DNA of 48,457 bases from Salinisphaera japonica YTM-1 (GTDB lineage: Bacteria > Pseudomonadota > Gammaproteobacteria > Nevskiales > Salinisphaeraceae), in contig NZ_AYKG01000021.1 in assembly GCF_003788585.1 (NCBI RefSeq), positions 1-48,457 on the forward strand. Reading direction: 5' to 3'. The position numbers and the translations under genes are program-made. Below, one piece after another: positions 18,774-26,410 of this stretch. The notes under the pieces are model-generated. The model made no database searches. It had not been told where the DNA came from and was given only the letters and a program-made list of their open reading frames with translations. How positions within the stretch are numbered: position 1 is the first letter of the stretch; each line of letters begins with the position of its first letter.

Positions 18774-19753
18774 CACGACAGCCCCACGAACGATAGCCGG
18801 CCGGCCACCGACAGACGCAGCGGGCCGTCGGCGCTGCGGTGCTGGAAGAATTCGCCGTCGACGATATAGCCGCCGTCAAAACACAGCGACAGCGTATGGC
18901 TGTTATGGCTGACGTAGCCGTCATGGCCGTCGTGGGCCTTGCCGAAGGGACGCTTGCCCCGGACCACGGCCGGCAGGCGCCAGAACAGACGCGGCGCGCC
19001 GTGGCGAATCGCGGTCCAACGCAACGGCGCGCTTTCCTCGCCCCAGAACGGGTTGAAGCGCAGAACCAGCCGGTGCAGGGTCGAGACGACGATCAGCAAC
19101 GTATCACCGTCCAGGCGGCGGTGCGGGCCGTCGTCGGCGCTCAGCGGGGTCGGGGTGAAATGTCGACGATCGCCTATGATCACTGATTTCACGAAGCGCA
19201 GGAACGCCAGCGCGGGGCCGACCTCGCCGCGTAGTCCCACGCTGTGCAGCCGTTTCTGGGTGTGCTCGACGGCGTGATGAATCGCGCCGGCGCCAAAGAA
19301 CATGCCGGCGATGGCCGGTGCCCCGTCGGCCGGATCGATACGCAGGACATCCCGATCACGCAGGCGCGCCGAGCGGTGGCCGGCGGCCCAGTCGCACAGC
19401 GGCTGCCAGCCGTCGTGGCGGACATCGACAAAGCCGGCATCGTTGGCCGTCATGTTGGTGCTGCCGGTAGGAATCAGCGCGATGTCCGGCGGCGTGTCGA
19501 AAACGGTTTTGATCAATATTTCGCCGAGCACACACTGCACGGTGCCATCGCCGCCGGCGATAGCCAGCAGATCGACGCCGGCTGCGGCCAGCCGGGCCAC
19601 GGCCGCGCGGATCTCCTCGACCGTATTGGCCTCGATCGCGGGTACATCGAGCGGGAGGGGATGATGCCCCCATCGACGCCGATGACGCCCGCTCTGTGCA
19701 TTGTAGATGATGCCCAGCCGGCGCGGCGTGTCGGCATACGCTTTACGAACCAT
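18773..19753 (-). CDS. Diacylglycerol/ceramide-kinase-family lipid kinase
   Basis: The protein (326 residues) has the lipid kinase fold: an N-terminal nucleotide-binding part with IIYNAQSGRHRRRWG near residue 15, the catalytic loop LAIAGGDGTVQCVLGE near residue 63, LIPTGSTNMTANDAGF near residue 92, and a C-terminal beta-rich lipid domain ending DGGYIVDGEFF. This family (YegS/DgkB/LCB5-like) phosphorylates diacylglycerol, ceramide or sphingoid bases. Given the neighbouring sphingolipid genes, a ceramide kinase role like that reported for Caulobacter CpgB is the likeliest inference. ATG 19753 has a GGAG ribosome site. The stop overlaps the next gene by one base. Confidence 0.75.
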   Translation of the reverse strand: MVRKAYADTPRRLGIIYNAQSGRHRRRWGHHPLPLDVPAIEANTVEEIRAAVARLAAAGVDLLAIAGGDGTVQCVLGEILIKTVFDTPPDIALIPTGSTNMTANDAGFVDVRHDGWQPLCDWAAGHRSARLRDRDVLRIDPADGAPAIAGMFFGAGAIHHAVEHTQKRLHSVGLRGEVGPALAFLRFVKSVIIGDRRHFTPTPLSADDGPHRRLDGDTLLIVVSTLHRLVLRFNPFWGEESAPLRWTAIRHGAPRLFWRLPAVVRGKRPFGKAHDGHDGYVSHNSHTLSLCFDGGYIVDGEFFQHRSADGPLRLSVAGRLSFVGLS

Positions 19754-19808
19754 GCCGGCTCCAGACGATATGAGACGCGTATTCTAGACGTTTGATGCGC
19801 GCCATCGG

Positions 19809-20591
19809 CTAGTGGCGTGCGCTCAGTATGGCTTCGACCTGGCGTAAATCGGCCACGGTGTCGACGTCGATCGCGGCTTCGGGCGTTGTCAAAAGCGTTG
19901 GCGCCACGCGGACATCGAAACGCCGGGACAACCCGGAAAACGCCTGCTCGATCGACAGTCGGCGCAGGGCGTAGCGCGCCAGTGCGCCCCAGCCGAGCAT
20001 GCCCGAGACCACGCGGGCCGGATGCTTGCGTTCGTCTTCGACGCGCCGCCAGGCATCGACCAGAACACGGCCACGGGCTTTATGAATAGCGAACAGGTTG
20101 CAGCCACAGTACCCGCGGCCGCCAAGCTTTATCGCGGTGCGCCGGGACTCGGGGTAGGCACTGGATACACGCGCCCGATCGATCAGCCCGACGGCCAGAT
20201 CGACATCGTCGCGCGGCGTGCACATGGCGGTGATCATGTCGTGGGTCAAAAGCGCATGATCGGCGGTGGTGATCAGCACCGGGCGATCGGCGTCGATACC
20301 CGCCAGGGCGGTCATCGCACTTGCCACGGGCGAGTCCTCGGGGGCCAGCCAGCGTGCGCCGCTGGTTGCAATCAGCGAGGCCAGCGTCGGATTGGCGGCC
20401 ACGATGTCTGCGCTGGGACCGACGATATGACAGTGCGCAAGCTGTGGCGCGCTGTTCACTGTCTCCAGAATCCGGGCCAGTAACGGCTGGCCGGCGATCG
20501 AGGCCATGGCTTTGCAGCCGGCGCCGGCGGCCTGGGCGACGGGATCGTCGGCGCCGCGATCACCGGCCAGTATGATGATATCCCAACGCAT
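19809..20591 (-). CDS. MobA-like NTP-transferase (CpgD-like candidate)
   Basis: A 260-residue GT-A-fold nucleotidyltransferase. The N-terminus has the abbreviated NTP loop ILAGDRGADDP, then AMASIAGQPLLARILET, and a central LITTADHALLT with the metal-binding acidic residue, all as in MobA/IspD/CpgD-type enzymes that activate a sugar- or acid-phosphate with NTP. In Caulobacter a nucleotidyltransferase near the ceramide synthase gene makes CDP-glycerate for ceramide diphosphoglycerate; this gene directly follows the ceramide-synthase candidate (TGATG overlap) and could do the same. Substrate and nucleotide cannot be read from sequence. A GTG at 20594 is an alternative start. A 55-base gap separates it from the kinase. 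Confidence 0.65.
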   Translation of the reverse strand: MRWDIIILAGDRGADDPVAQAAGAGCKAMASIAGQPLLARILETVNSAPQLAHCHIVGPSADIVAANPTLASLIATSGARWLAPEDSPVASAMTALAGIDADRPVLITTADHALLTHDMITAMCTPRDDVDLAVGLIDRARVSSAYPESRRTAIKLGGRGYCGCNLFAIHKARGRVLVDAWRRVEDERKHPARVVSGMLGWGALARYALRRLSIEQAFSGLSRRFDVRVAPTLLTTPEAAIDVDTVADLRQVEAILSARH

Positions 20592-21739
20592 CACAGGCGT
20601 TTTTCCAGCATACGATAAGTCTTGTAGACGTGGCCGCCGATCGACTCGATGATATCGCGCATGCCCTGATTGTCATCGAGAATCCATGACAGTTCACTGG
20701 CGTTGACGCCGCGTGCCACCAACGCCTGCTCGACCGCGCCGATCACGCCGTAGGCCAGGGCAGCGCCCATGGGGCTGTTCTGATAGCGCTGGCGAACGCC
20801 CATCAGCGGTACACGAATACTTTTGGGAAACCGTACCTTCAACCGCCAGAGCAGCTTGGCGATCGCCAGCGGGCTCAGGCGCCCGTTGATATCCCGGGCG
20901 GCCTCGTTGAGATTGGGCAGCGCCACGATGAAGGCGGCCGGTTCGCCGTCGACCTCGGCGATCTGCACCAGCTCATCGTCGATCAAGAGCTTGAGTGTGC
21001 TGCCCAGATCGTCGAACTCGGCCTCGGTGAACGGCACGAAGCCCCAGTTATTGGCCCAGGCATCGTTGAAGATATCGCGCAGGACGACGAGATCGTCTGC
21101 GTAATGCTTGCGATCGATCGGGCGGATATGGATCCGCTTGGCATAACGGGCCAGCAGCCGCTGCATCACCCGGGGGCGCTCGAACGGCAGAGGCAACCAG
21201 TAGGCCAGCATATCCACGGCCTTCGTATAGCCCTGGGCCTCAAGATGCGCCAGATAATAATCGCGCCCGTGGGGCATCATCATCATGGGCGGCGTATCAA
21301 AGCCGTCGATGAGCAGGCCGCACTCATCGTTGATCGTGAGATTGAACGGGCCCTGGACACGGTCGATGTCTCGCTCATCCAGCCAGGCTTGTGCCGTGGC
21401 GATCAATGCCGCGCTCGCGCGCGGGTCATCAATTGTTTCGAACATGCCGAAAAAACCGATGCGCTGGTTGTTTTCCGGCGGGCGAAGCGCATCGATCTGG
21501 GCCGTGATGCGCCCGACGTCGCGGCCGTCCTGGACCGCGATCCATGCCTGCCATGTCAGGTGCGTAAACACAGGATTGTGTTTTTCTGACAAATGCAGGC
21601 TACGCTCGAGCCGGATGGGGGCAACCCATTCGGGCCGATCGGCGTAGAGATCGTGTGTCAGCGCTATGAATCGCGCGCGTCTGGCCCGCGAATTCACGGC
21701 TACGATCGTAACCGCCCCCCGGCTGTGCGAATACGCCAT
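20591..21739 (-). CDS. GNAT-like acyltransferase, candidate bacterial ceramide synthase
   Basis: A 382-residue soluble protein of the long GNAT-like type (YghO-like). Recognisable blocks are RARFIALTHDLYADRPEWVAPI near the N-terminus, RVQGPFNLTINDECGLLIDG near the middle, PMMMMPHGRDYY, and a C-terminal acetyltransferase-like part with SELSWILDDNQGMR. Bacterial ceramide synthase of Caulobacter belongs to this kind of protein and N-acylates the long-chain base. The gene opens the leftward operon, divergent from the acyl-ACP ligase–CerR–ACP–SPT operon, which supports that role. ATG 21739 has a GAGAG ribosome site about 9 bases upstream; GTG 21745 is the alternative. Confidence 0.7.
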   Translation of the reverse strand: MAYSHSRGAVTIVAVNSRARRARFIALTHDLYADRPEWVAPIRLERSLHLSEKHNPVFTHLTWQAWIAVQDGRDVGRITAQIDALRPPENNQRIGFFGMFETIDDPRASAALIATAQAWLDERDIDRVQGPFNLTINDECGLLIDGFDTPPMMMMPHGRDYYLAHLEAQGYTKAVDMLAYWLPLPFERPRVMQRLLARYAKRIHIRPIDRKHYADDLVVLRDIFNDAWANNWGFVPFTEAEFDDLGSTLKLLIDDELVQIAEVDGEPAAFIVALPNLNEAARDINGRLSPLAIAKLLWRLKVRFPKSIRVPLMGVRQRYQNSPMGAALAYGVIGAVEQALVARGVNASELSWILDDNQGMRDIIESIGGHVYKTYRMLEKRL

Positions 21740-22233
21740 GGCCACGCTCTCTTGGATACATTCAAGCCCGGCAATATACGCGACGCGCCGGCCGTGTTCA
21801 GCCCGCGATCGTGGTAGATGCAGCGAGTGTGATGCGCATGTGTCGTTCTGAACGATTTTTTAATTCTATTTCGGGCATCATTGGCAGCTCGGTGAGCCAT
21901 GTATCGCGCGATGGTCGATGAGCCGATTGAAGCCACGTCGGTATTTTGTAACGCGCCGGCTAATACAGATGATATGCGGTGTGCTAGTGCAAAGCGTAGC
22001 GTGTTGCAGTACGATTCCGCCGTTAAGGTTGCGTGCCATGCTTTTCATACAACGTGAGTCAGCGTTATCAGATGTTTCGGTGCATGCACGGCCAGTGCGC
22101 CAGCCGGCCCGATTCGACGCTCAAATGATTGCATGCAAGTAACGGCACGCCGTGGCAGCGACGCTGGATTCACGCTGGCGCTTATATGGTCGGCAGTATC
22201 TTGCAAGTGCCCGTACACAGGACAGGTAACTCG
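21740..22233. other. Divergent control region between the two sphingolipid operons
   Basis: About 490 bases without a supported gene separate two divergent operons. The stretch from about 21840 to 22080 is clearly richer in A and T than the flanking genes, as expected of promoters. AT-rich -10-like words exist on both strands, such as TATATG near 22183 on +, and TAGAAT read on the - strand near 21865-21870. None pairs with a convincing -35 box. No strong operator palindrome was seen. Short open frames here lack ribosome sites and homology and are left out. Confidence 0.5.
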
Positions 22234-24006
22234 ATGATCAAGCCAACGCCTACCGAACAGCGGTTGACGATGCGTCGTGCCGATTTCGCGACGCTCGGCG
22301 AAGCGCTCGATTACGCAGGCGAAGGCGATACGGGCTTCAACTTCTACTCCGGTCGTGGCGAGCTCGTGCACGCGATGCCGTATCGCGAATTGCGTGATCA
22401 GGCCCGCGTGACAGCCCGGCGTTTTCTATCGTTGAACCTGGCCGAAGGCAGTCGCGTGGCACTCGTGGCCGATACCGTGCCGGGCTTCATGATCGCTTTC
22501 TTTGCCTGCCAGTACGCCGGCTATGTGCCGGTGCCGCTGCCGGTGACCGTGGGCCTGGGCAGTCGCGAGGCTTACACGCGCCAGCTCAAATCCCTGCTGG
22601 CCGGTTGTGATGCCGACGTGGCTCTCGCGCCCGAAGCGTTCATGAGTTTTCTCGAGGATGCGGCGGCCGATGTGCGCCTGGCGCATCTGGGCAGCTACGA
22701 AACACTGGCGGAGCTGCCCGAGGCCGAGGGGGCGCTCGCCGAGCCGGACGTCACCCGCACGGCCTATCTGCAATATACCTCGGGCAGCACGCAGTTCCCG
22801 CGCGGCGTGGTGATCACCCAGGCACAAGTCATGCAGAACCTGTCGAGCATCCTCGAGCTCGGCGTACAGATGAAAGAGGACGACCGTCTGGTCTCCTGGT
22901 TGCCGCTGTATCACGACATGGGGCTTGTGGGTTTCATGCTGGCCGCACTGACCAGCCAGCGCTCGGTCGATTATCTGGCCACGCGTGATTTCGCCATGCG
23001 CCCGCGCCAATGGTTGTCACTGATCAGCCGTAATCGCGGCACGATCTCGTTCAGCCCGTCGTTCGGCTACGAGCTGTGTGCCCGGCGTATTCGACACAAC
23101 GCCGACGATTTCGATCTGTCGAGCTGGCGCATCGCCGGTGCGGGGGCCGAGACCATTCGCCCGGATTCGCTGGGCCGTTTTGCTGAAACGCTGGCCCCGG
23201 CACAGTTCGATCCCAGAGCGTTCGTGGCCTGCTACGGCATGGCCGAATGCTCATTGGCGATCAGCTTCGCGCCGCTGGATACCGGGCTTGCCACGGACAG
23301 CATCGATGCCGAAGCGCTGGCGGAGTCGGGCACGGCCGAGCCGGCTGTTGCCGGCCAGCGCTCTTCACGCTTCGTTGACTGTGGCGACGTGTTGCCCGAG
23401 TACGACTTCGAAATTCGCGCCGACGACGGCCAGGTGCTGGACGAGCGCCAGATCGGTGCCGTGCACGTGCGCGGGCCCAGCGTCATGTCCGGTTATTTCC
23501 AGCGCCCGGAAGAGACCGAGCGCGTATTGTCCGAAGACGGCTGGCTAAATACGGGCGATCTGGGTTATTGCATCGGCCGGCGTATCGTGATCACCGGCCG
23601 AGCCAAGGATCTGATCATCGTCAACGGGCGCAATATCTGGCCACAGGATCTGGAATGGCTGGCTGAGGCACAGCCGGAGTTGCGTCCGGGCGATGCGCTG
23701 GCATTCGCTGCCCCGGCCGATGACGGCCAGGATGCTGCGGTGCTGGTTATCCAGTGTCGTGTGCGTGAAGACGCCGAGCGTCATGCGTTGATCGGGCGCC
23801 TGGAAGGGCTGATGCGCCGTGAATTCGGCGTGGAGTGCCTGGTCGAGGCCGTGGCCCCGCATACCCTGCCGCGCACCTCGTCGGGCAAGCTGTCGCGCGC
23901 CGGGGCCCGTAACGACTATATCCAGCGTCTGACCGATCGCGTCCATGCCCGTCGCCAGGACCACACCACGGCCAACGAGGCGGCCGGCGACCGACAGGCC
24001 GGCTAG
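22234..24006 (+). CDS. Fatty acyl-AMP ligase / acyl-ACP synthetase (AasR-like)
   Basis: A 590-residue adenylate-forming enzyme of the fatty acyl-AMP ligase group. It has the ATP loop LQYTSGSTQFPRGVVITQ near residue 181, SWLPLYHDMGLVGFML near residue 227, YGMAECSLAISF near residue 335, NTGDLGY, GRAKDLIIVNGRNIWPQDLE near residue 457, and a C-terminal lysine region LPRTSSGKLSR. It would activate a fatty acid and load it onto the ACP encoded downstream. The same order (ligase, reductase, ACP, SPT) is known from Caulobacter ceramide loci. ATG 22234 has an AGGACAGG ribosome site; the frame is open 105 bases further upstream, but that extension looks unlike protein. Confidence 0.88.
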   Translation: MIKPTPTEQRLTMRRADFATLGEALDYAGEGDTGFNFYSGRGELVHAMPYRELRDQARVTARRFLSLNLAEGSRVALVADTVPGFMIAFFACQYAGYVPVPLPVTVGLGSREAYTRQLKSLLAGCDADVALAPEAFMSFLEDAAADVRLAHLGSYETLAELPEAEGALAEPDVTRTAYLQYTSGSTQFPRGVVITQAQVMQNLSSILELGVQMKEDDRLVSWLPLYHDMGLVGFMLAALTSQRSVDYLATRDFAMRPRQWLSLISRNRGTISFSPSFGYELCARRIRHNADDFDLSSWRIAGAGAETIRPDSLGRFAETLAPAQFDPRAFVACYGMAECSLAISFAPLDTGLATDSIDAEALAESGTAEPAVAGQRSSRFVDCGDVLPEYDFEIRADDGQVLDERQIGAVHVRGPSVMSGYFQRPEETERVLSEDGWLNTGDLGYCIGRRIVITGRAKDLIIVNGRNIWPQDLEWLAEAQPELRPGDALAFAAPADDGQDAAVLVIQCRVREDAERHALIGRLEGLMRREFGVECLVEAVAPHTLPRTSSGKLSRAGARNDYIQRLTDRVHARRQDHTTANEAAGDRQAG

Positions 24007-24010
24007 CGTC

Positions 24011-26401
24011 GTGGCACGGCTTGCCGTCACCGGCGCTTCGGGCTTCATCGGGCGCGCAATCACCACGGCATTGATCGATGCCGGACACTCGGTCACCGCC
24101 CTCGTGCGTCGCCCGGAAGCAGCCGGAGAAGTGCGTGCTCTCGGCGCCGCGCCGATTCTTGGCGGCCTGGACCAGCCGGAACGCCTGGCCGCGCTGTGCG
24201 CACGGGCGACGGCCGTCATCCACGTGGCCGGTGCCACACGCGGAATCGATTACGCCGATTTCGAGCGGGTCAACGTGGTGGGCAGCGCGGCTGTCTTTGC
24301 GGCAGCCGAGCGTGCTGGCCTGCCGGTGCTGGCTATCTCGTCGCTGGCCGCACGAGCGCCGGATATCTCGCACTACGCGTTGTCCAAGCGGGCCATGGAG
24401 CGCCTGCTGGAGGGTGCCGCGGCGCCGCGGAGTCTTGTGCTGCGCCCGCCGGCGGTCTATGGCCCCGGCGACACCGAAATCGCGCCGTTGTTTGCCGCGA
24501 TGCGCCGCGGCCTGGCCGTGACACCCGGACGCACGAATGCCCGTTTCTCCATGCTGCACGTCCGGGATCTGGCCGAGGCCGTTTGTGCCTGGGTGGCGCA
24601 GGGCTGTAGCGCAACCGGCGTCCACGAGCCCGATGACGGCGCGGCCGGCGGCCATGACTGGAACGAGATCATCGCCGAGGCATCGGTGCAGCTGAACCGT
24701 CGTGTGCGGCGTATCGCCGTACCGGGCCGGGCACTGGGCTGGGCCGGGGCGCTCAACGTGGCGGCGGCACGTCGCCTGGGCTACGCGCCGATGCTCACGC
24801 CGGCCAAGGCCGCGGAACTGACGCAGCCCGATTGGGTGGCCGACACCGCCTCGCTGGCTGGCGCTCTGGACTGGCAGCCGCGCATCACGCTTTCTGCGGG
24901 TCTGGCCGAAATGCTGGGCACGCACGCATTTGACAAGGAATCCATCGATGAGCAGCCGCTACGACGAGATCTATACCCATCTGGCCCAGCTTCTCAAGCC
25001 CATGGTGGCGGAGTCGGCGACGATCACGCCGGCCGCGCGTCTGGTCGACGATCTGGGGCTGGACTCGGTGCAGGTCATGGAAGTGATGATGGAGCTGGAG
25101 GATCGCCTGGACACCTCGATTCCGCTGAACTTCCTGCCGGACGTGCAGACGATGGATCAGCTGGTACGCGCGCTGGAGGAGGCCATCGGCCAGTAAGCCT
25201 GTTCGACAAGTTCGCCCCGATCGCCGATGTCCGACGCCAGATGCGTGATGCCGGCATCGAGCCCCTGGCCGTGCCCATGGAGCGTGTCCTCTCGGCGACC
25301 GAGGCCGTGATTCGCGGCAAGCGCACGATCCTGGCCGGCAGCAACAACTATCTGGGGCTGACCTTCGACGAGGATTGCGTGGAGGCCTCGGTGGCCGCGG
25401 TGCGCAACCAGGGCACCGGCACCACCGGTTCGCGCATGGCCAACGGCTCCTACGACGGGCATCTGGCGCTTGAGGCGGAGCTGGCCGCGTTTTATGACAT
25501 GCCGCATGCGCTGGTCTTTTCCACCGGCTACCAGGCCAATCTGGGCATGCTCTCCACGCTGGTGGGCCCGAAAGACACCGTGATGCTGGACGCCGACTGT
25601 CATGCCAGCATCTACGACGGGCTGCGCCTCGGCGGGGCCAAGACACTGCGGTTCAAGCACAACGACCCGCGGGATCTGGACAAGCGCCTGGGCCGCCTGG
25701 GCGAGGCCGCCCAGCACACGCTGGTGGTTGTTGAAGGCATCTACAGCATGCTGGGCGATGCGGCGCCGCTGGCCGAAATCGTGGGCGTGGTGAAAAAACA
25801 CGGCGCCTATGTCCTGGTCGACGAGGCCCACTCCATGGGGATCTGCGGCGTCCACGGGCGCGGCGTGGTCGAGGCCGAAGGCGTGCTGGGGGCCGTGGAT
25901 TTCATCGTCGGCACGTTTTCCAAGTCGCTGGGCTCGGCGGGCGGCTTCTGTGTCAGCCCGCATGCCGATCTGGACATGATTCGCTATGCCAGCCGGCCTT
26001 ATATCTTCACCGCCTCCATGGTGCCGTCGGTGATCGCCTCGACGCGGGCGGCCCTGCAACGTCTGGCCACCGACGACACCTTGCGTGACCGGATCTGGGC
26101 CAACGCCAACCGGCTGCACGCCGGGCTGTCGAATCTGGGTTTCACGATCGCCGCCGCGCCGGGGCCGGTCGTGGCTTGTGTATTCGACTCGCGCGAGGCC
26201 GCGCTGGGTATGTGGCAGGGCCTGCTGGATCGCGGTGTTTATGTGAACCTGATGCTGCCGCCGGCCACGCCCAACGGGCAGTGTCTGGTACGCACGAGCC
26301 TCAGCGCGGGCCACAGCACCGCGCAGATCGAGACCCTGATCGCGGCCTTTGGTGAAACGGCTCTGGCACTGAAGAAATACGCGGCCGCGGCGGCCGAGTA
26401 G
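24011..26401 (+). CDS. CerR–SPT continuous reading frame (reductase joined in frame to serine palmitoyltransferase)
   Basis: One uninterrupted frame of 796 residues. Residues 1 to about 308 are an NAD(P)-binding epimerase/reductase (extended SDR): VTGASGFIGRA near residue 5 and the Tyr-X3-Lys motif HYALSKRAM near residue 120, matching ketoceramide reductase CerR. Residues 309 to about 395 are Gly/Ala/Arg/Asp-rich and look like noise, because this stretch is the acp gene read in the wrong frame. From residue 396 the frame is a complete serine palmitoyltransferase. So either no stop codon ends cerR and a fusion protein is made, or SPT is initiated internally (see the spt entry). A sequence error near 24930 or 25196 could also explain it: a TGA at 24931 is one base out of frame. 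GTG 24011 is the likely start. Confidence 0.6.
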   Translation: MARLAVTGASGFIGRAITTALIDAGHSVTALVRRPEAAGEVRALGAAPILGGLDQPERLAALCARATAVIHVAGATRGIDYADFERVNVVGSAAVFAAAERAGLPVLAISSLAARAPDISHYALSKRAMERLLEGAAAPRSLVLRPPAVYGPGDTEIAPLFAAMRRGLAVTPGRTNARFSMLHVRDLAEAVCAWVAQGCSATGVHEPDDGAAGGHDWNEIIAEASVQLNRRVRRIAVPGRALGWAGALNVAAARRLGYAPMLTPAKAAELTQPDWVADTASLAGALDWQPRITLSAGLAEMLGTHAFDKESIDEQPLRRDLYPSGPASQAHGGGVGDDHAGRASGRRSGAGLGAGHGSDDGAGGSPGHLDSAELPAGRADDGSAGTRAGGGHRPVSLFDKFAPIADVRRQMRDAGIEPLAVPMERVLSATEAVIRGKRTILAGSNNYLGLTFDEDCVEASVAAVRNQGTGTTGSRMANGSYDGHLALEAELAAFYDMPHALVFSTGYQANLGMLSTLVGPKDTVMLDADCHASIYDGLRLGGAKTLRFKHNDPRDLDKRLGRLGEAAQHTLVVVEGIYSMLGDAAPLAEIVGVVKKHGAYVLVDEAHSMGICGVHGRGVVEAEGVLGAVDFIVGTFSKSLGSAGGFCVSPHADLDMIRYASRPYIFTASMVPSVIASTRAALQRLATDDTLRDRIWANANRLHAGLSNLGFTIAAAPGPVVACVFDSREAALGMWQGLLDRGVYVNLMLPPATPNGQCLVRTSLSAGHSTAQIETLIAAFGETALALKKYAAAAAE
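24948..25196 (+). CDS. Acyl carrier protein dedicated to sphingolipid synthesis
   Basis: An 82-residue acidic acyl carrier protein. The phosphopantetheine site is LVDDLGLDSVQVMEVMMELE with Ser40 as the modified residue, followed by the acidic helix II and the typical helix III/IV region. ATG 24948 has an AAGGA ribosome site (24935-24939) 8 bases upstream, so this frame is clearly translated. The gene lies entirely inside the open frame that joins cerR to spt, in a different frame. Context suggests it carries the acyl chain from the upstream ligase to SPT, as in Caulobacter-type loci. It ends just before the SPT coding sequence. Confidence 0.92.
   Translation: MSSRYDEIYTHLAQLLKPMVAESATITPAARLVDDLGLDSVQVMEVMMELEDRLDTSIPLNFLPDVQTMDQLVRALEEAIGQ
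25199..26401 (+). CDS. spt: Serine palmitoyltransferase (alternative separate reading of the spt part)
   Basis: SPT is the PLP enzyme of the alpha-oxoamine synthase family that condenses serine with an acyl thioester to 3-keto-dihydrosphingosine. Homology starts with LFDKF right after the ACP stop, then AGSNNYLGLTFDE, GTGTTGSRMANGSYDGH, VDEAHSMGICGVHGRG and the PLP-lysine motif GTFSKSLGSAGG (Lys codon 25922-25924). No ATG, GTG or TTG is at the expected start. The choices are CTG 25199, the first in-frame ATG at 25241 (which would remove the conserved LFDKF), or synthesis as part of the cerR frame. BioF or Kbl are less likely given the ACP, ligase and reductase around it. Confidence 0.8.
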   Translation: MFDKFAPIADVRRQMRDAGIEPLAVPMERVLSATEAVIRGKRTILAGSNNYLGLTFDEDCVEASVAAVRNQGTGTTGSRMANGSYDGHLALEAELAAFYDMPHALVFSTGYQANLGMLSTLVGPKDTVMLDADCHASIYDGLRLGGAKTLRFKHNDPRDLDKRLGRLGEAAQHTLVVVEGIYSMLGDAAPLAEIVGVVKKHGAYVLVDEAHSMGICGVHGRGVVEAEGVLGAVDFIVGTFSKSLGSAGGFCVSPHADLDMIRYASRPYIFTASMVPSVIASTRAALQRLATDDTLRDRIWANANRLHAGLSNLGFTIAAAPGPVVACVFDSREAALGMWQGLLDRGVYVNLMLPPATPNGQCLVRTSLSAGHSTAQIETLIAAFGETALALKKYAAAAAE

Positions 26402-26410
26402 CCAGGCGCC

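Noticed and set aside
21918-22142. 74-codon frame in the divergent control region
   Set aside because: No ribosome site, no protein-like composition, and it lies where the promoters of both operons must be.
25199-26401. PLP enzyme as biotin synthase BioF or glycine C-acetyltransferase Kbl
   Set aside because: Same family, but the adjacent dedicated ACP, acyl-ACP ligase, reductase and ceramide-synthase-like genes fit SPT, and no biotin or threonine genes are near.
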